From: Paenibacillus albidus
GTDB taxonomy: Bacteria; Bacillota; Bacilli; Paenibacillales; Paenibacillaceae
NCBI RefSeq assembly: GCF_014644435.1
Contig: NZ_BMKR01000014.1
Span: 62,001 to 126,000, forward strand
DNA: 64,000 nt
Direction: 5' to 3'
Shown here: piece after piece, positions 44,973 to 52,893 of the stretch
Position numbering within the stretch: the stretch's first letter is position 1
Layout of the letters: each line of letters starts with the position of its first letter
The notes under the pieces: generated by a model
The model's input: the letters and a program-made list of their open reading frames with translations, nothing else
Told to the model about the DNA's origin: nothing
The model's database searches: none
Position numbers and translations under genes: made by a program

Positions 44973-45413
44973 ATGGTAGCCCAGTTAATATGGATAGCGG
45001 CCGTCTATGCATCCGCAGTAGCCAGTATTCATTTCCTGCATCACCGGGAGCAGACGCGGAAGATGTTTGCCGGGAAGTGGCTTCATTATATTTTTATTAC
45101 CCGCAATCATGAATCGGTGGTGGAAGGATACATCCGGGCACTGGCTGTTCATTCTTTTTTGACAGGCAGGCGATTACGTGTGACCTTTATGGATGAGGGG
45201 TCGGACGATGCAACAGCAGGGATTCTTTCCAGGCTGGCCCATAACGGGTGCTCTGTGGAACTGCAGGCATGCAGGCTGGCTGTTCATACCGGGGAAGAAC
45301 TGAAGCAGCAAGGTTATGTGGTTGACTTACGGATGTCCGGTGAATATGGGCAGCTGCCCTTTCTGCGGACGGCAGGAAGCAGGGGATACGGATCGAAGCG
45401 TGGCGGATTGTAA
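44973..45413 (+). CDS. Small membrane-anchored protein resembling a glycosyltransferase GT-A N-terminal half
   Basis: 146 residues, function unknown. One N-terminal membrane helix (about 4-22) is followed by a soluble part that reads like the first half of a family-2 glycosyltransferase: FITRNHESVVEGYIRAL, then LRVTFMDEGSDDATAGIL, similar to the nucleotide-binding VDDGSTDGT strand. The catalytic second half is missing, so enzyme activity is doubtful. The ATG at 44973 has a very strong AAGAGGAGGTG; upstream in-frame codons are discounted. It sits between degU and comFA; the 280-base gap before it has a TATAAT near 44869 without a good -35. Confidence 0.7.
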   Translation: MVAQLIWIAAVYASAVASIHFLHHREQTRKMFAGKWLHYIFITRNHESVVEGYIRALAVHSFLTGRRLRVTFMDEGSDDATAGILSRLAHNGCSVELQACRLAVHTGEELKQQGYVVDLRMSGEYGQLPFLRTAGSRGYGSKRGGL

Positions 45414-45553
45414 GTAAATATGTGAGCAACGGGTGAAGCACACTCTCCAATGGATGGGGGAGTGTGCTTTTTTGTGTTTGCCGGAAGAGAACAAGAGGAT
45501 GCCAAGGAAAAGGAACGGAAGATTAAAAATGTGCTTAGGGAGGTTCGTTGTTT

Positions 45554-46528
45554 ATGAAAATAGCGGTGTATGTTGTGGATTATAAAGGAGACTGGAGCTT
45601 GTGGATTTCCCTGGCGCTGGCTGTGGACACTTTATGGTGGCAGGGCACGGATGAGGGCGGGGATTATGCATCTCCGGGCTGGAACCGCAAGCCGGCAGAG
45701 CAAGTGGTGATCCTTTCGCCTTCGCTGCCGCTGGGCTGGGCCATCAAGCTTCGTGAAGGCTTTTTGGCTAACAGCGGGATGCGGACATGGGGATCCAAGG
45801 AATGGGGGGTGTACATCGACCATCATCTTGAGCAGGAAATCAGGGAGGAACGTGCAGCGGGCGGAAACTGGCCCGAAGGCTGGGCAGCCCAAGGCATCAG
45901 GATTTGGCGTTCGGGCGACAAGAACTGGGGCGGGCTTGGGACCGCCCTGGAGAATGATGGAAGAGCGTTCCATAACGCTGCCTGGCTGGCTTCACCTGGA
46001 GCAGAGGCACAAGCAGACTTATGCGGTCTAGCGGATCAGCTGATGCTGGCTGTTGCCGGCCGTTCTTTGCTTACGCCGGAGGTGGAGGCTCTGCTGCTGG
46101 AGCGGTGCCCGCTGCTTGGCGATGATTGGCGCCGCGCAGCCCAGCTGGCGCATCTGCAAGGGCGGCTGAACCTCGCCGCCGCTGTGGGTGAGCGCGCTGC
46201 GGGCCGCTTCGCTCCGCAGCACCGGGGACGCCAGCTCCCTGCGGTCGCTGGCCTATGGGCCCGTGCGGCGGCCGCCTGGCTGCCGCCCAGCTGGCGCGCG
46301 GCTTCGCGCGGCGCCGTGCCGCAGCGCGCTGCCTGCGCTGCGGCAGCGTCCCCACCGGCCGCACGGCCTGCGCCGCGTGCGGCCTTATGGGCTGCGCCTA
46401 TTGCGAGGCCTGCCTCGCTCTCGGGCGCAGCCGGGCTTGCGCGCTGCTGCTGCGCCGTGCAGCGCTTCCGGCCGTGCGGGCCACGGCCGGTCCTGGCCCC
46501 GCCGTGGCGGCACGCCGGTGGGGCTTAA
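45554..46528 (+). CDS. comFA: Competence helicase ComFA, N-terminal part (frame broken before the zinc finger)
   Basis: Residues of this frame (MKIAVYVVDYKGDWSLWISLALA...) look like the N-terminal extension of long ComFA proteins of Paenibacillus. ATG at 45554 behind TTAGGGAGG. The sequence is sensible to about 46190-46230 (LAHLQGRLNLAAAVGERAAG) and then degrades to Ala/Arg/Pro-rich, low-complexity text up to a stop at 46528, while the zinc finger and helicase continue in a different frame from about 46255. The frame changes from phase 2 to phase 1, equivalent to one lost base, somewhere in 46192-46335. That tract is extremely GC-rich with short hairpins, so a sequencing error or a real inactivating mutation are both possible. 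Confidence 0.7.
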   Translation: MKIAVYVVDYKGDWSLWISLALAVDTLWWQGTDEGGDYASPGWNRKPAEQVVILSPSLPLGWAIKLREGFLANSGMRTWGSKEWGVYIDHHLEQEIREERAAGGNWPEGWAAQGIRIWRSGDKNWGGLGTALENDGRAFHNAAWLASPGAEAQADLCGLADQLMLAVAGRSLLTPEVEALLLERCPLLGDDWRRAAQLAHLQGRLNLAAAVGERAAGRFAPQHRGRQLPAVAGLWARAAAAWLPPSWRAASRGAVPQRAACAAAASPPAARPAPRAALWAAPIARPASLSGAAGLARCCCAVQRFRPCGPRPVLAPPWRHAGGA

Positions 46529-47604
46529 GCGCGGCGCAGGCGGGGGCCGCCGGCGCTGCGCTGAGGTTCCTGGCGGAGCCGCGGCAGCGCTCCGCCGGCC
46601 CGGGCCCAGAGCGGTTCCTGCTCTGGGCTGTGACGGGAGCCGGGAAGACGGAGATGATCTTCCCGCTCCTTGCGGCCGTGCTCGCCGCCGGCGGGCGGGC
46701 GCTCGTAGCGACGCCGCGGCGCGACGTCGTCCTTGAGCTGGCGCCGCGGCTGGCCAAGGCCTTCCCGGCGGAGACGCTCGCCGTACTCTACGGCGGCAGC
46801 CCGGACCGCTGGGCAGACGGGCAGCTGACGCTGGCAACGACGCATCAGCTGCTACGGTTCCACCACGGGTTTGACCTGGTGATCATAGATGAGTTGGATG
46901 CATTCCCCTACCACAATGATCCGATGTTGGCCTTTGCGGCAGAGCAAGCCTGCAAAGCAGATGGACGCTTTATTTATTTGTCGGCAACCCCTCCGAAGGA
47001 GCTTCAGCAGCTGGTCAAGTCGGGCAGACTTTCCCATGCCAGAGTGCCGGTGCGCTTTCACGGCCATCCGCTGCCGGTCCCGCAGCATCTGGTGATGGAG
47101 TCTGTCCAGCAATGTCTTAAGCACGGCAGGCTGCCCCGCAAGCTGGTGCAGGTGCTGCAGCGTTCTCTGGACCGCGAAGCCCAGATCTTCCTGTTCGTGT
47201 CACGCATCGCTTATATTGAAGGACTGCTGAAGCTACTGCGTCGTTGTTTTCCCGGCAGGTCGATCGAGGGGACATCTTCCCGGGATGCTGAACGGGCCGA
47301 GAAGGTGTCCGCTTTCCGCAGACGCGATATCTCGCTGCTGGTGACCACCACCATTCTGGAGCGAGGCGTTACCGTCCCGCGCAGTGATGTGATGATTCTG
47401 GATGCGGACAGCAGCCTGTTCGATGAGGCTTCGCTTGTGCAAATGGCTGGCCGGGCGGGAAGAAGCAAAGACGATCCCGCAGGATATGTGGTGTTTGCTT
47501 CCGCCCAGTGGAGCGGGGCACAGCGGAGGGCCATTGCCCAGATCCGCACAATGAACGGTATTGCCCGCCGTCAGGGTTATATCCACAAGGAGGGATTATT
47601 ATGA
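46255..47604 (+). CDS. comFA: Competence helicase ComFA, zinc-finger and DEAD-box helicase part
   Basis: ATP-driven protein at the inner face of the DNA-uptake channel during transformation. Zinc finger RCLRCGS...CAACG...CAYCEACL (about 25-55 of this frame), Walker A AVTGAGKTEM, DEAD-type box IIDELDAFPY, motif III LSATPP, and C-terminal helicase motifs VTTTILERGVTVP and QMAGRAGRS. The ATG at 46255 lies in the GC-rich tract and has no ribosome site, which supports this being the 3' part of a longer gene starting at 45554 (about 683 residues if joined). The stop overlaps comFC by ATGA. Confidence 0.88.
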   Translation: MGPCGGRLAAAQLARGFARRRAAARCLRCGSVPTGRTACAACGLMGCAYCEACLALGRSRACALLLRRAALPAVRATAGPGPAVAARRWGLSAAQAGAAGAALRFLAEPRQRSAGPGPERFLLWAVTGAGKTEMIFPLLAAVLAAGGRALVATPRRDVVLELAPRLAKAFPAETLAVLYGGSPDRWADGQLTLATTHQLLRFHHGFDLVIIDELDAFPYHNDPMLAFAAEQACKADGRFIYLSATPPKELQQLVKSGRLSHARVPVRFHGHPLPVPQHLVMESVQQCLKHGRLPRKLVQVLQRSLDREAQIFLFVSRIAYIEGLLKLLRRCFPGRSIEGTSSRDAERAEKVSAFRRRDISLLVTTTILERGVTVPRSDVMILDADSSLFDEASLVQMAGRAGRSKDDPAGYVVFASAQWSGAQRRAIAQIRTMNGIARRQGYIHKEGLL

Positions 47605-48503
47605 ACATCAAGCCGCTTGCATGGTTAAAAGGGGCCCAGTCGCTACTGGCCCCCTCGAATCCTATTTGTCTGTCTTGCGGCAAGCGAGCCCGCCTCTCTA
47701 CCCGGCTGCCTGCGATTTGCACAGCCTGTGCTGCAGCCATTCCCTGGATCACCCGCCCGCGCTGCCGCAAGTGCGGACGGGCGACAGGCTGTCCGGACTG
47801 CAGCCGCAGCGGAGAACCTTCGCCCATCGTCTGCAACCGCAGCGCAGTTGCTTACACCGCGGACATGCGTGATTGGCTGGGGAAATATAAGTACCGCGGC
47901 AATGAGCGGTACGCCCCTTTGCTCGGCACCATGCTGGACCGTGCTTATGATATGCTGGCGGCCCAAATGGAGCAGGCCACACAGGATCCGCTTCTGCCGG
48001 CTTGCCTTTGCCCGGGTCCGGCACGAACGGGCTGGCCCATCGCCGTCCGCTGGCTGAAGCGGCAGCCCGTTTCCACAGCCGCGTCCAGCTGGCAGGCAGA
48101 TCTGCTCATCCCTGTACCGGTCAGCAATGCCCGCCTGGATGAGCGTGGCTTTAACCAGGCCGAGCGGCTGGCGGATGTGTTGTCCCGGCTCAGGGGCATT
48201 CCGCAGCTGCCGTTGCTCGTCCGCACCCATCATACCGCCAAGCAGAGCTTTAAGAGCCGGGCCGAACGGCTGGCGGATATGAAGCATGTTTTCGCAGAAA
48301 ATCCCGACCCGGCGATTAGACCGATGTTAGAAGCAGTTGTGAACGCCAATGGGCCTCTGAGACGCCCGCTGCGGATTATTATTGTAGATGATATATACAC
48401 AACTGGAAGCACGATCCGCGCCTGTGCGCTGGTGGTGGGACACCTGGCGGCTGAAAAGGGCTATGGCGCAGAAATCTATAGCCTGACTTGGGCACGGTCC
48501 TAA
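47601..48503 (+). CDS. comFC: Competence protein ComFC (phosphoribosyltransferase-like)
   Basis: Late competence protein of the ComF/GntX family, acting with ComFA in DNA uptake. Zinc-ribbon-like Cys pairs CLSC and CTAC, then CRKC and CPDC in the first 75 residues; phosphoribosyltransferase core with LLIPVPVSNARLDERGFNQAE and PRPP loop IIIVDDIYTTGST. 300 residues, some 60 longer than B. subtilis ComFC because of an insert of about 45 residues (about 130-175) before the PVPVS strand. ATG behind AAGGAGGG, overlapping the comFA stop. Its last four bases meet the convergent permease gene, so the two transcripts end head-on. Confidence 0.92.
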   Translation: MNIKPLAWLKGAQSLLAPSNPICLSCGKRARLSTRLPAICTACAAAIPWITRPRCRKCGRATGCPDCSRSGEPSPIVCNRSAVAYTADMRDWLGKYKYRGNERYAPLLGTMLDRAYDMLAAQMEQATQDPLLPACLCPGPARTGWPIAVRWLKRQPVSTAASSWQADLLIPVPVSNARLDERGFNQAERLADVLSRLRGIPQLPLLVRTHHTAKQSFKSRAERLADMKHVFAENPDPAIRPMLEAVVNANGPLRRPLRIIIVDDIYTTGSTIRACALVVGHLAAEKGYGAEIYSLTWARS

Positions 48504-49237
48504 CTGCGGATCTCCATCTTCACCGTATGAAACAGCAGAATACTCATAGTAACAACAAACATCATCAGGTCTACCAGCAGGACCCGGCCTACAGGAAGAG
48601 CGGGCGAACCGGAAATTATCGATATATAGGACGAGACGTACATAGAGAAAGGAGAATAGGAAGAGGTGTTGATAGCCGTTACCATTGGATTGGTAATCAT
48701 GAGTCCGATTGCGGCTATAATCGGCAGCAGGATGGAACGCCCCAACTGGCTGAGCCACACAAACAGCGGAACCAGGGCAAGCTGGCCCAGCAGTGAGATA
48801 CCTGTTCGCTGTAGCTCCTGGACCAGTATTTGCGCCGGCATAACCTCCCCTTTATAGATCCAGCTAGTGAAGTACAGTCCGGTGAATTCAAAGGCTTGGC
48901 ACAGCAGAACAATGAATCCGACCATAACTGTTTTCGAGAGAATGATGGAAATTCTGGACGCCGGATAGGTGTATAGGATGGAGACGGTGTGGTCTGTATA
49001 TTCCCTGGAGATCAGCTGACCGGCGATAAGGCCCATCCAGATTAGTACGATAAAGAAACAATAGAACATCTTCTCATTCCCAAAATAGTCCAGCCACGGC
49101 ATGGTCTGACTGTCAGCGAAGCGCAGTTTCTCCGAGAGCCGCAGGCTCATGAACAGCAGCGGACTGAACAGGCCAACCACCGGCAAGGTCCAGAACAGGC
49201 CCGATCTGCGGAATTTAAGCCATTCATTGTAAAGCAT
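48500..49237 (-). CDS. ABC-2 type transporter permease (lantibiotic/bacitracin resistance type)
   Basis: 245-residue integral membrane protein with six hydrophobic segments, starting MLYNEWLKFRRSGLFW, the usual opening of BcrB/MutE/EpiE-type permeases that work with a BcrA-like ATPase. The substrate is not readable; peptide-antibiotic export or self-protection is the family precedent. The ATG follows the ATPase stop by a single base, so translation is coupled. The gene ends overlapping the convergent comFC stop by four bases. Confidence 0.8.
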   Translation of the reverse strand: MLYNEWLKFRRSGLFWTLPVVGLFSPLLFMSLRLSEKLRFADSQTMPWLDYFGNEKMFYCFFIVLIWMGLIAGQLISREYTDHTVSILYTYPASRISIILSKTVMVGFIVLLCQAFEFTGLYFTSWIYKGEVMPAQILVQELQRTGISLLGQLALVPLFVWLSQLGRSILLPIIAAIGLMITNPMVTAINTSSYSPFSMYVSSYISIISGSPALPVGRVLLVDLMMFVVTMSILLFHTVKMEIRS

Positions 49238-49238
49238 C

Positions 49239-50153
49239 TTAAGCCAGCTCCTTTCTGGTGGTGGCCCGGATGAAAAAGTCTTCCAGAGAATCGGTCTGAA
49301 TCGTCAGCTCTTTCACTTCAATGCCTGCTTCGACGAGCCGGCGGTTGATGGCACCGCTGTCCTGAAACCCTTCGTACAGGCGAATTATTCCCTGCTCCCA
49401 TACCTGAAAGTTGGTGAGATGAAGCTCGCGCTCCAGCAGTACGGCTGTACGCTTTTCATCATCGACCTTGAGTTCAAGATAATGGCGGTTTTTGCCCTGA
49501 ATGTCCTCATAATCGAGCTGTTCAATCAGCCGGCCCTGGTGCATGATGCCGATGCGGCTGGCCATGAGCTGAATTTCACCCAGGATATGGCTTGAGATCA
49601 AGACGGTAATCTCCCGCTTGCGCTGCAGGTCGACGATCAGCTCACGGGTTTCCTTAATGCCCAGCGGGTCGAGTCCGTTGATCGGCTCGTCGAGAATCAG
49701 CATATCCGGCCGGTGCATCATCGCCCGGGCAATACCCAGACGCTGCTTCATGCCCAGCGATAGCTGTTTGGCTTTTCGGTGTGCAGTCTTCTCCAGCCCC
49801 ACCAGTTTGAGATATTCCATCACGGTTCCTTTCTCGGGAATGCCGCTCATCCGGCGGTGCAGCTCCAGATTCTCCGCTGCGGTCAGCTGCGGATAGAAGC
49901 CGGGGGTTTCGATGATTGAGCCAATCCGTCCGTAAAGGGGGCGGGTCAGCGCATGGCCATACCATTCGATCTGGCCCGAGGTAGGCTTAACCAGCCCGAG
50001 TAGCATGCGCAGCGTGGTGGTCTTGCCGGCGCCATTTTGGCCCAGCAGGCCATAGATATCACCGGGTTCAACCCTCAGATTCAGATTCTCGACGACACAG
50101 GACTTGCGGTACAGCTTGTTTAACTGGTGTGTTTGCAAAATGGGATTCGACAC
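49239..50153 (-). CDS. ABC transporter ATP-binding protein (BcrA-like)
   Basis: 304 residues. Walker A GQNGAGKTT (38-46), signature LSLGMKQRLGIARAM (about 136-150), Walker B MLILDEPINGLDP (about 157-169) and switch His in SSHILGEI. The C-terminal 80 residues form the extra domain of the BcrA/NatA/YhcH group. The ribosome site AGGAGTG lies just before the ATG. It is 104 bases downstream of the kinase gene, and that gap contains repeat elements that may be the regulator's operator. Confidence 0.88.
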   Translation of the reverse strand: MSNPILQTHQLNKLYRKSCVVENLNLRVEPGDIYGLLGQNGAGKTTTLRMLLGLVKPTSGQIEWYGHALTRPLYGRIGSIIETPGFYPQLTAAENLELHRRMSGIPEKGTVMEYLKLVGLEKTAHRKAKQLSLGMKQRLGIARAMMHRPDMLILDEPINGLDPLGIKETRELIVDLQRKREITVLISSHILGEIQLMASRIGIMHQGRLIEQLDYEDIQGKNRHYLELKVDDEKRTAVLLERELHLTNFQVWEQGIIRLYEGFQDSGAINRRLVEAGIEVKELTIQTDSLEDFFIRATTRKELA

Positions 50154-50182
50154 GGGATCACTCCTGTATGTAAGGTATGGCT

Positions 50183-50228
50183 TAAGGATAATCCCCTATC
50201 CTTACGTGAGTATGAAGCAAATCTTACG
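50183..50228 (-). promoter_or_regulatory. Repeat-rich control region between kinase gene and ABC transporter genes
   Basis: Perfect inverted repeat TAAGGATA (50183-50190) / TATCCTTA (50197-50204) with a six-base spacer. A direct repeat CTTACG at 50201-50206 and 50223-50228 is 22 bases apart, two helical turns, a spacing typical of OmpR-family operators. No consensus -10/-35 could be read with confidence. Confidence 0.5.
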
Positions 50229-50257
50229 TTTTCTTTAAGTGCGGGTGCCGGCGCAGA

Positions 50258-51211
50258 TCAGCGCGGAACTTCGGGAAGTTGCATAATGAAAGAGGTCCTC
50301 TCACCGGGGACAGAGCAGGCTTCCAGACTTCCGCCAAGCTTCTCCGCCAGATGTCTGGCAATGGTCAGTCCAAGTCCGCTGCCGCCGCTGCCGGAAGAGC
50401 GTGACGATTCAAGCGTATACAATCTCTCAAAAATAAAAGGCAGGCTCTCCGCGCTAATCCCCGGTCCGTTATCCCACACTTCAAGCCGGATCTGCTGTCC
50501 GGACCGGTCAACCCGAACTCCTATGTGCCCGCCGGCGGACCCGTACTTCAAACTGTTGGACAGCAGGTTGGAGACAATACGCTCCACTGCCAGCCGGTCC
50601 CCCAGCGCATAGAGATTGTCTTCGGTGAACTCGATTTCCGGCACAAGCGAGAGGTTCTGGAATGCGGGATACAGACCTGCCAACTGCTCCTTGACCAGAC
50701 TATTGATCTCCAGGGGGACGGACTGCAGGGGCATATCGCCGGCTTCCATTTTGGCCAATTGAAAAAAGGCCTCCAGCAGTTCGTGCATCAAGCCGGATTT
50801 ACGGTAAGCGATGTCCACAAACTCCCTGATCTCTTCAAGACTGAGACTCCGGTCCATCTGAAGCGCCTCGAGATACCCGAGGACAGAGGTCATAGGGGTA
50901 CGAAGATCATGAGAGATATTGGATACGAGGCGTTTGTGGGCAGCCTCGGCTGCCTGTGTCCGCGATTCGGCCGTTTGCAGCCGGTCCAACAGCCGGTTTA
51001 GAGCAATAGCCAGCTGCTGCAGCGCGGGACTGCTGTTATGAATCCGTACTCTGGCGTTGGGAGTGGCAACGGGATGCTCTGCGGTATCTGCTTTTTGCTC
51101 CACAAAAACCTGCAGCTGTCCCAACTCCCGCTGAAGACGGTAAAACTTGAAGCCGAAGATCAGTGCGGCCAGCAGGGCCAGCAGAAACGCAGCCGTTAGC
51201 AGAAGGATCAT
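50258..51211 (-). CDS. Sensor histidine kinase
   Basis: 317 residues with one N-terminal membrane helix (about 2-22), a short linker, and then HisKA (SNISHDLRTPMTSVLGYLEAL, split motif; phospho-acceptor His101), N box (VSNLLSNSLKYG), G1 (DNGPGIS) and G2 (GSGLGLTIARHL). Very little extracellular sequence, so it may sense at the membrane or through the linked ABC transporter, as in bacitracin-type sensors. The ATG at 51211 sits two bases after the regulator stop and follows GGGGGGAAAG; longer in-frame starts inside the regulator gene are discounted. Confidence 0.88.
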   Translation of the reverse strand: MILLLTAAFLLALLAALIFGFKFYRLQRELGQLQVFVEQKADTAEHPVATPNARVRIHNSSPALQQLAIALNRLLDRLQTAESRTQAAEAAHKRLVSNISHDLRTPMTSVLGYLEALQMDRSLSLEEIREFVDIAYRKSGLMHELLEAFFQLAKMEAGDMPLQSVPLEINSLVKEQLAGLYPAFQNLSLVPEIEFTEDNLYALGDRLAVERIVSNLLSNSLKYGSAGGHIGVRVDRSGQQIRLEVWDNGPGISAESLPFIFERLYTLESSRSSGSGGSGLGLTIARHLAEKLGGSLEACSVPGERTSFIMQLPEVPR

Positions 51212-51213
51212 GC

Positions 51214-51912
51214 TTAACTTTCCCCCCATTTGTAGCCCATTCCCCAAACGGTAACAATCCACTCCGGCTGTGCCGGATCGCGTTCAATCTTGGCGCGCAG
51301 CCTGCGGATATGGACAGAAATGGTGTTCTCGGCCCCGATATACTCTTCCCCCCACACCCGGGAATAGAGGTTCTCGCGGGTGAACACTTTTTTGGGATGC
51401 GAGGCCAGTAGAAATACGATCTGAAATTCTTTGGCGGTCAGCCCAAGATCCTGCCCGTTCCGGGTAACGGAGCATTCCTCCGGGTCGATCACAAGGTCCC
51501 CGCAGGACAAGGATGCCCTGCTCCCCGCAGTACCTTCACCCGAGAAGTCCATGTAACGGCGCACGAGAGCTTTTACGCGGGCGATCAATTCAAAAACACT
51601 GAACGGCTTAATCATATAATCGTCGGCTCCGATGCCCAGACCAATAATTTTGTCTGTTTCTTCGCCTTTTGCCGTCATGATCATCACCGGAACGTGGCTG
51701 TGAGCCCGGATTCTCCGGAGTACTTCCAGACCATCAAGCCCTGGAAGCATCAGGTCGAGCAGGATCAACTGAAATGGACCTTTCTGCTCAAAGGCAGACG
51801 GGGCTTCAATACCATTTGCCACGCGTACGCACTCCATTCCTTCTTTCAGCAAATATCTCTCTAGCAGGCCTGCGATTTCCATATCATCCTCAATGACAAG
51901 AATACGAATCAT
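51214..51912 (-). CDS. OmpR-family response regulator
   Basis: 232 residues. Receiver domain with EDD at 8-10, phospho-acceptor Asp53 in LILLDLMLPG, TAKGEETD and the IKPF switch; winged-helix DNA-binding domain (about 130-230) with LTAKEFQIVFLLASHP and the terminal VWGMGYKW. Upstream on the minus strand, AAGGAGAC precedes the ATG. First gene of the four-gene regulator-kinase-ATPase-permease block; divergent from the flagellar genes that start at 52081. Confidence 0.92.
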   Translation of the reverse strand: MIRILVIEDDMEIAGLLERYLLKEGMECVRVANGIEAPSAFEQKGPFQLILLDLMLPGLDGLEVLRRIRAHSHVPVMIMTAKGEETDKIIGLGIGADDYMIKPFSVFELIARVKALVRRYMDFSGEGTAGSRASLSCGDLVIDPEECSVTRNGQDLGLTAKEFQIVFLLASHPKKVFTRENLYSRVWGEEYIGAENTISVHIRRLRAKIERDPAQPEWIVTVWGMGYKWGES

Positions 51913-51960
51913 AGCTGTCTCCTTTTTATGGTCATTTACTATTTTTTTGTTATTATAATA

Positions 51961-51987
51961 TAATTAAATGGGCTATATAGCCGATAC
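51961..51987 (+). promoter_or_regulatory. Candidate SigD promoter of yvyF
   Basis: TAAT (51961-51964), 15-base spacer, GCCGATAC (51980-51987): 3/4 and 7/8 matches to the SigD pattern, in the divergent gap between the response regulator and yvyF. Confidence 0.45.
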
Positions 51988-52080
51988 TAATCATAGACTA
52001 AGTTCATTCAATCATGTAATCTAGGAGCATAAGAATGTTATACGCTGTGCAAAATGTATGGGGAGGAGCGGCTGCTTAAT

Positions 52081-52488
52081 ATGAATCTAGACAACTGTCA
52101 AAGGTGCGGCCGGTTATATGTCAAGAATTTGATGGAACTTTGCCAGCCCTGCATCAAGGAATTAGAGCATGAATACGAGATCTGCGTAAATTATTTACGT
52201 GAGAACAGAGGAACGAATATTCAAGAGCTGTCCGATGCCACGGAGATTTCAATCAAGGAAATCACCCGTTTTATTCGGGAGGGCCGAATTTCTATAGCGA
52301 ACGCGCCTAATATGATGTATCCTTGCGAGGTCTGTGGAACCTTGATCCGGGAGGGGCATATGTGCGATAGTTGCCGCAGCCGGCTGCGCAAGGATCTTAC
52401 GAATGCCGCTAAAGAAAGCGCTGCAACGGATACTTCCAAAAGGTCCACTGAAGGGGCTTATCGCGCTCTGGACAAGCTCCGTGACTAA
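52081..52488 (+). CDS. yvyF: YvyF/TIGR03826 family flagellar-region protein
   Basis: 135 residues, with an N-terminal Cys pair pattern NCQRCGRLYVKN...CQPC and a C-terminal zinc-ribbon CEVCGTLIREGHMCDSC. Between them is a MerR-like helix-turn-helix segment (IQELSDATEISIKEITRFIREGRIS, split). Members of this family lie next to flgM in Firmicutes and are thought to be flagellar regulators. The ATG at 52081 (MNLDNCQRCG) is preferred over 52054 because GGGAGGAG lies between them. Confidence 0.85.
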   Translation: MNLDNCQRCGRLYVKNLMELCQPCIKELEHEYEICVNYLRENRGTNIQELSDATEISIKEITRFIREGRISIANAPNMMYPCEVCGTLIREGHMCDSCRSRLRKDLTNAAKESAATDTSKRSTEGAYRALDKLRD

Positions 52489-52517
52489 TTAAATCTGCAA
52501 AAAAACGTTTGCAGCTA

Positions 52518-52545
52518 TAAAGAATGTTTCAACAGCCGCCGATAA
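52518..52545 (+). promoter_or_regulatory. SigD-type promoter of flgM
   Basis: TAAA (52518-52521), 16-base spacer, GCCGATAA (52538-52545). SigD control of flgM is established in B. subtilis. The -10 is also the left arm of the hairpin at 52538-52565. Confidence 0.65.
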
Positions 52546-52570
52546 ACTTAGTAAAGATTATCGGCTTTTT
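52538..52570 (+). terminator. Terminator-like hairpin overlapping the flgM promoter
   Basis: GCCGATAA (52538-52545) pairs with TTATCGGC (52558-52565), followed by five T residues. It could end yvyF transcripts. The same DNA supplies the flgM -10. Confidence 0.65.
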
Positions 52571-52593
52571 ATATTAAAAGGAAGGTGGAAGTT

Positions 52594-52881
52594 ATGAAAA
52601 TTAACGAGACCGGACGAATTAACGCGATTAATCCGTATCAACGAAGCGCAGAATCGCAAAGGCAGGAACAAATGAAGAAAAGCACACGCAAGGATGAGGT
52701 TTCTTTCTCCGATGAAGCGATTCAGCTTCTGCAGGCACAAAAGAGCGGCAAGGTAGACGCTGCCCGTGCCGAGCTGATCGCAAGCCTGAAGCAACAAGTC
52801 TCCGCCGGAACCTATGAAGTAGACGCCGCCAAACTCGCCGAGAAACTCGCCCCCTATTTCAAGCAATCCTCCGAGAATTAG
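52594..52881 (+). CDS. flgM: Anti-sigma factor FlgM
   Basis: Binds and holds SigD (sigma-28) inactive until the hook-basal body is finished. 95 residues, disordered charged N-terminus and C-terminal helices with DEVSFSDEAIQLLQ (about 32-45) and VDAARAELIASLKQQVSAGTY (split), which are the SigD-binding motifs. ATG at 52594 follows AAAGGAAGGTGG; the GTG at 52585 lies inside that site. flgN starts 12 bases after its stop. Confidence 0.92.
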   Translation: MKINETGRINAINPYQRSAESQRQEQMKKSTRKDEVSFSDEAIQLLQAQKSGKVDAARAELIASLKQQVSAGTYEVDAAKLAEKLAPYFKQSSEN

Positions 52882-52893
52882 GTGAACCCATCC

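Noticed and set aside
46188..46736. Long overlapping ORFs in other frames across the comFA GC-rich tract
   Set aside because: High GC removes stop codons in all frames; these have no ribosome site and encode low-complexity Arg/Ala/Pro text.
51980..51987. TAAA at 51965 as -35 of the yvyF promoter
   Set aside because: Spacing to the -10 is only 11 bases; TAAT at 51961 gives the normal 15 and is used instead.
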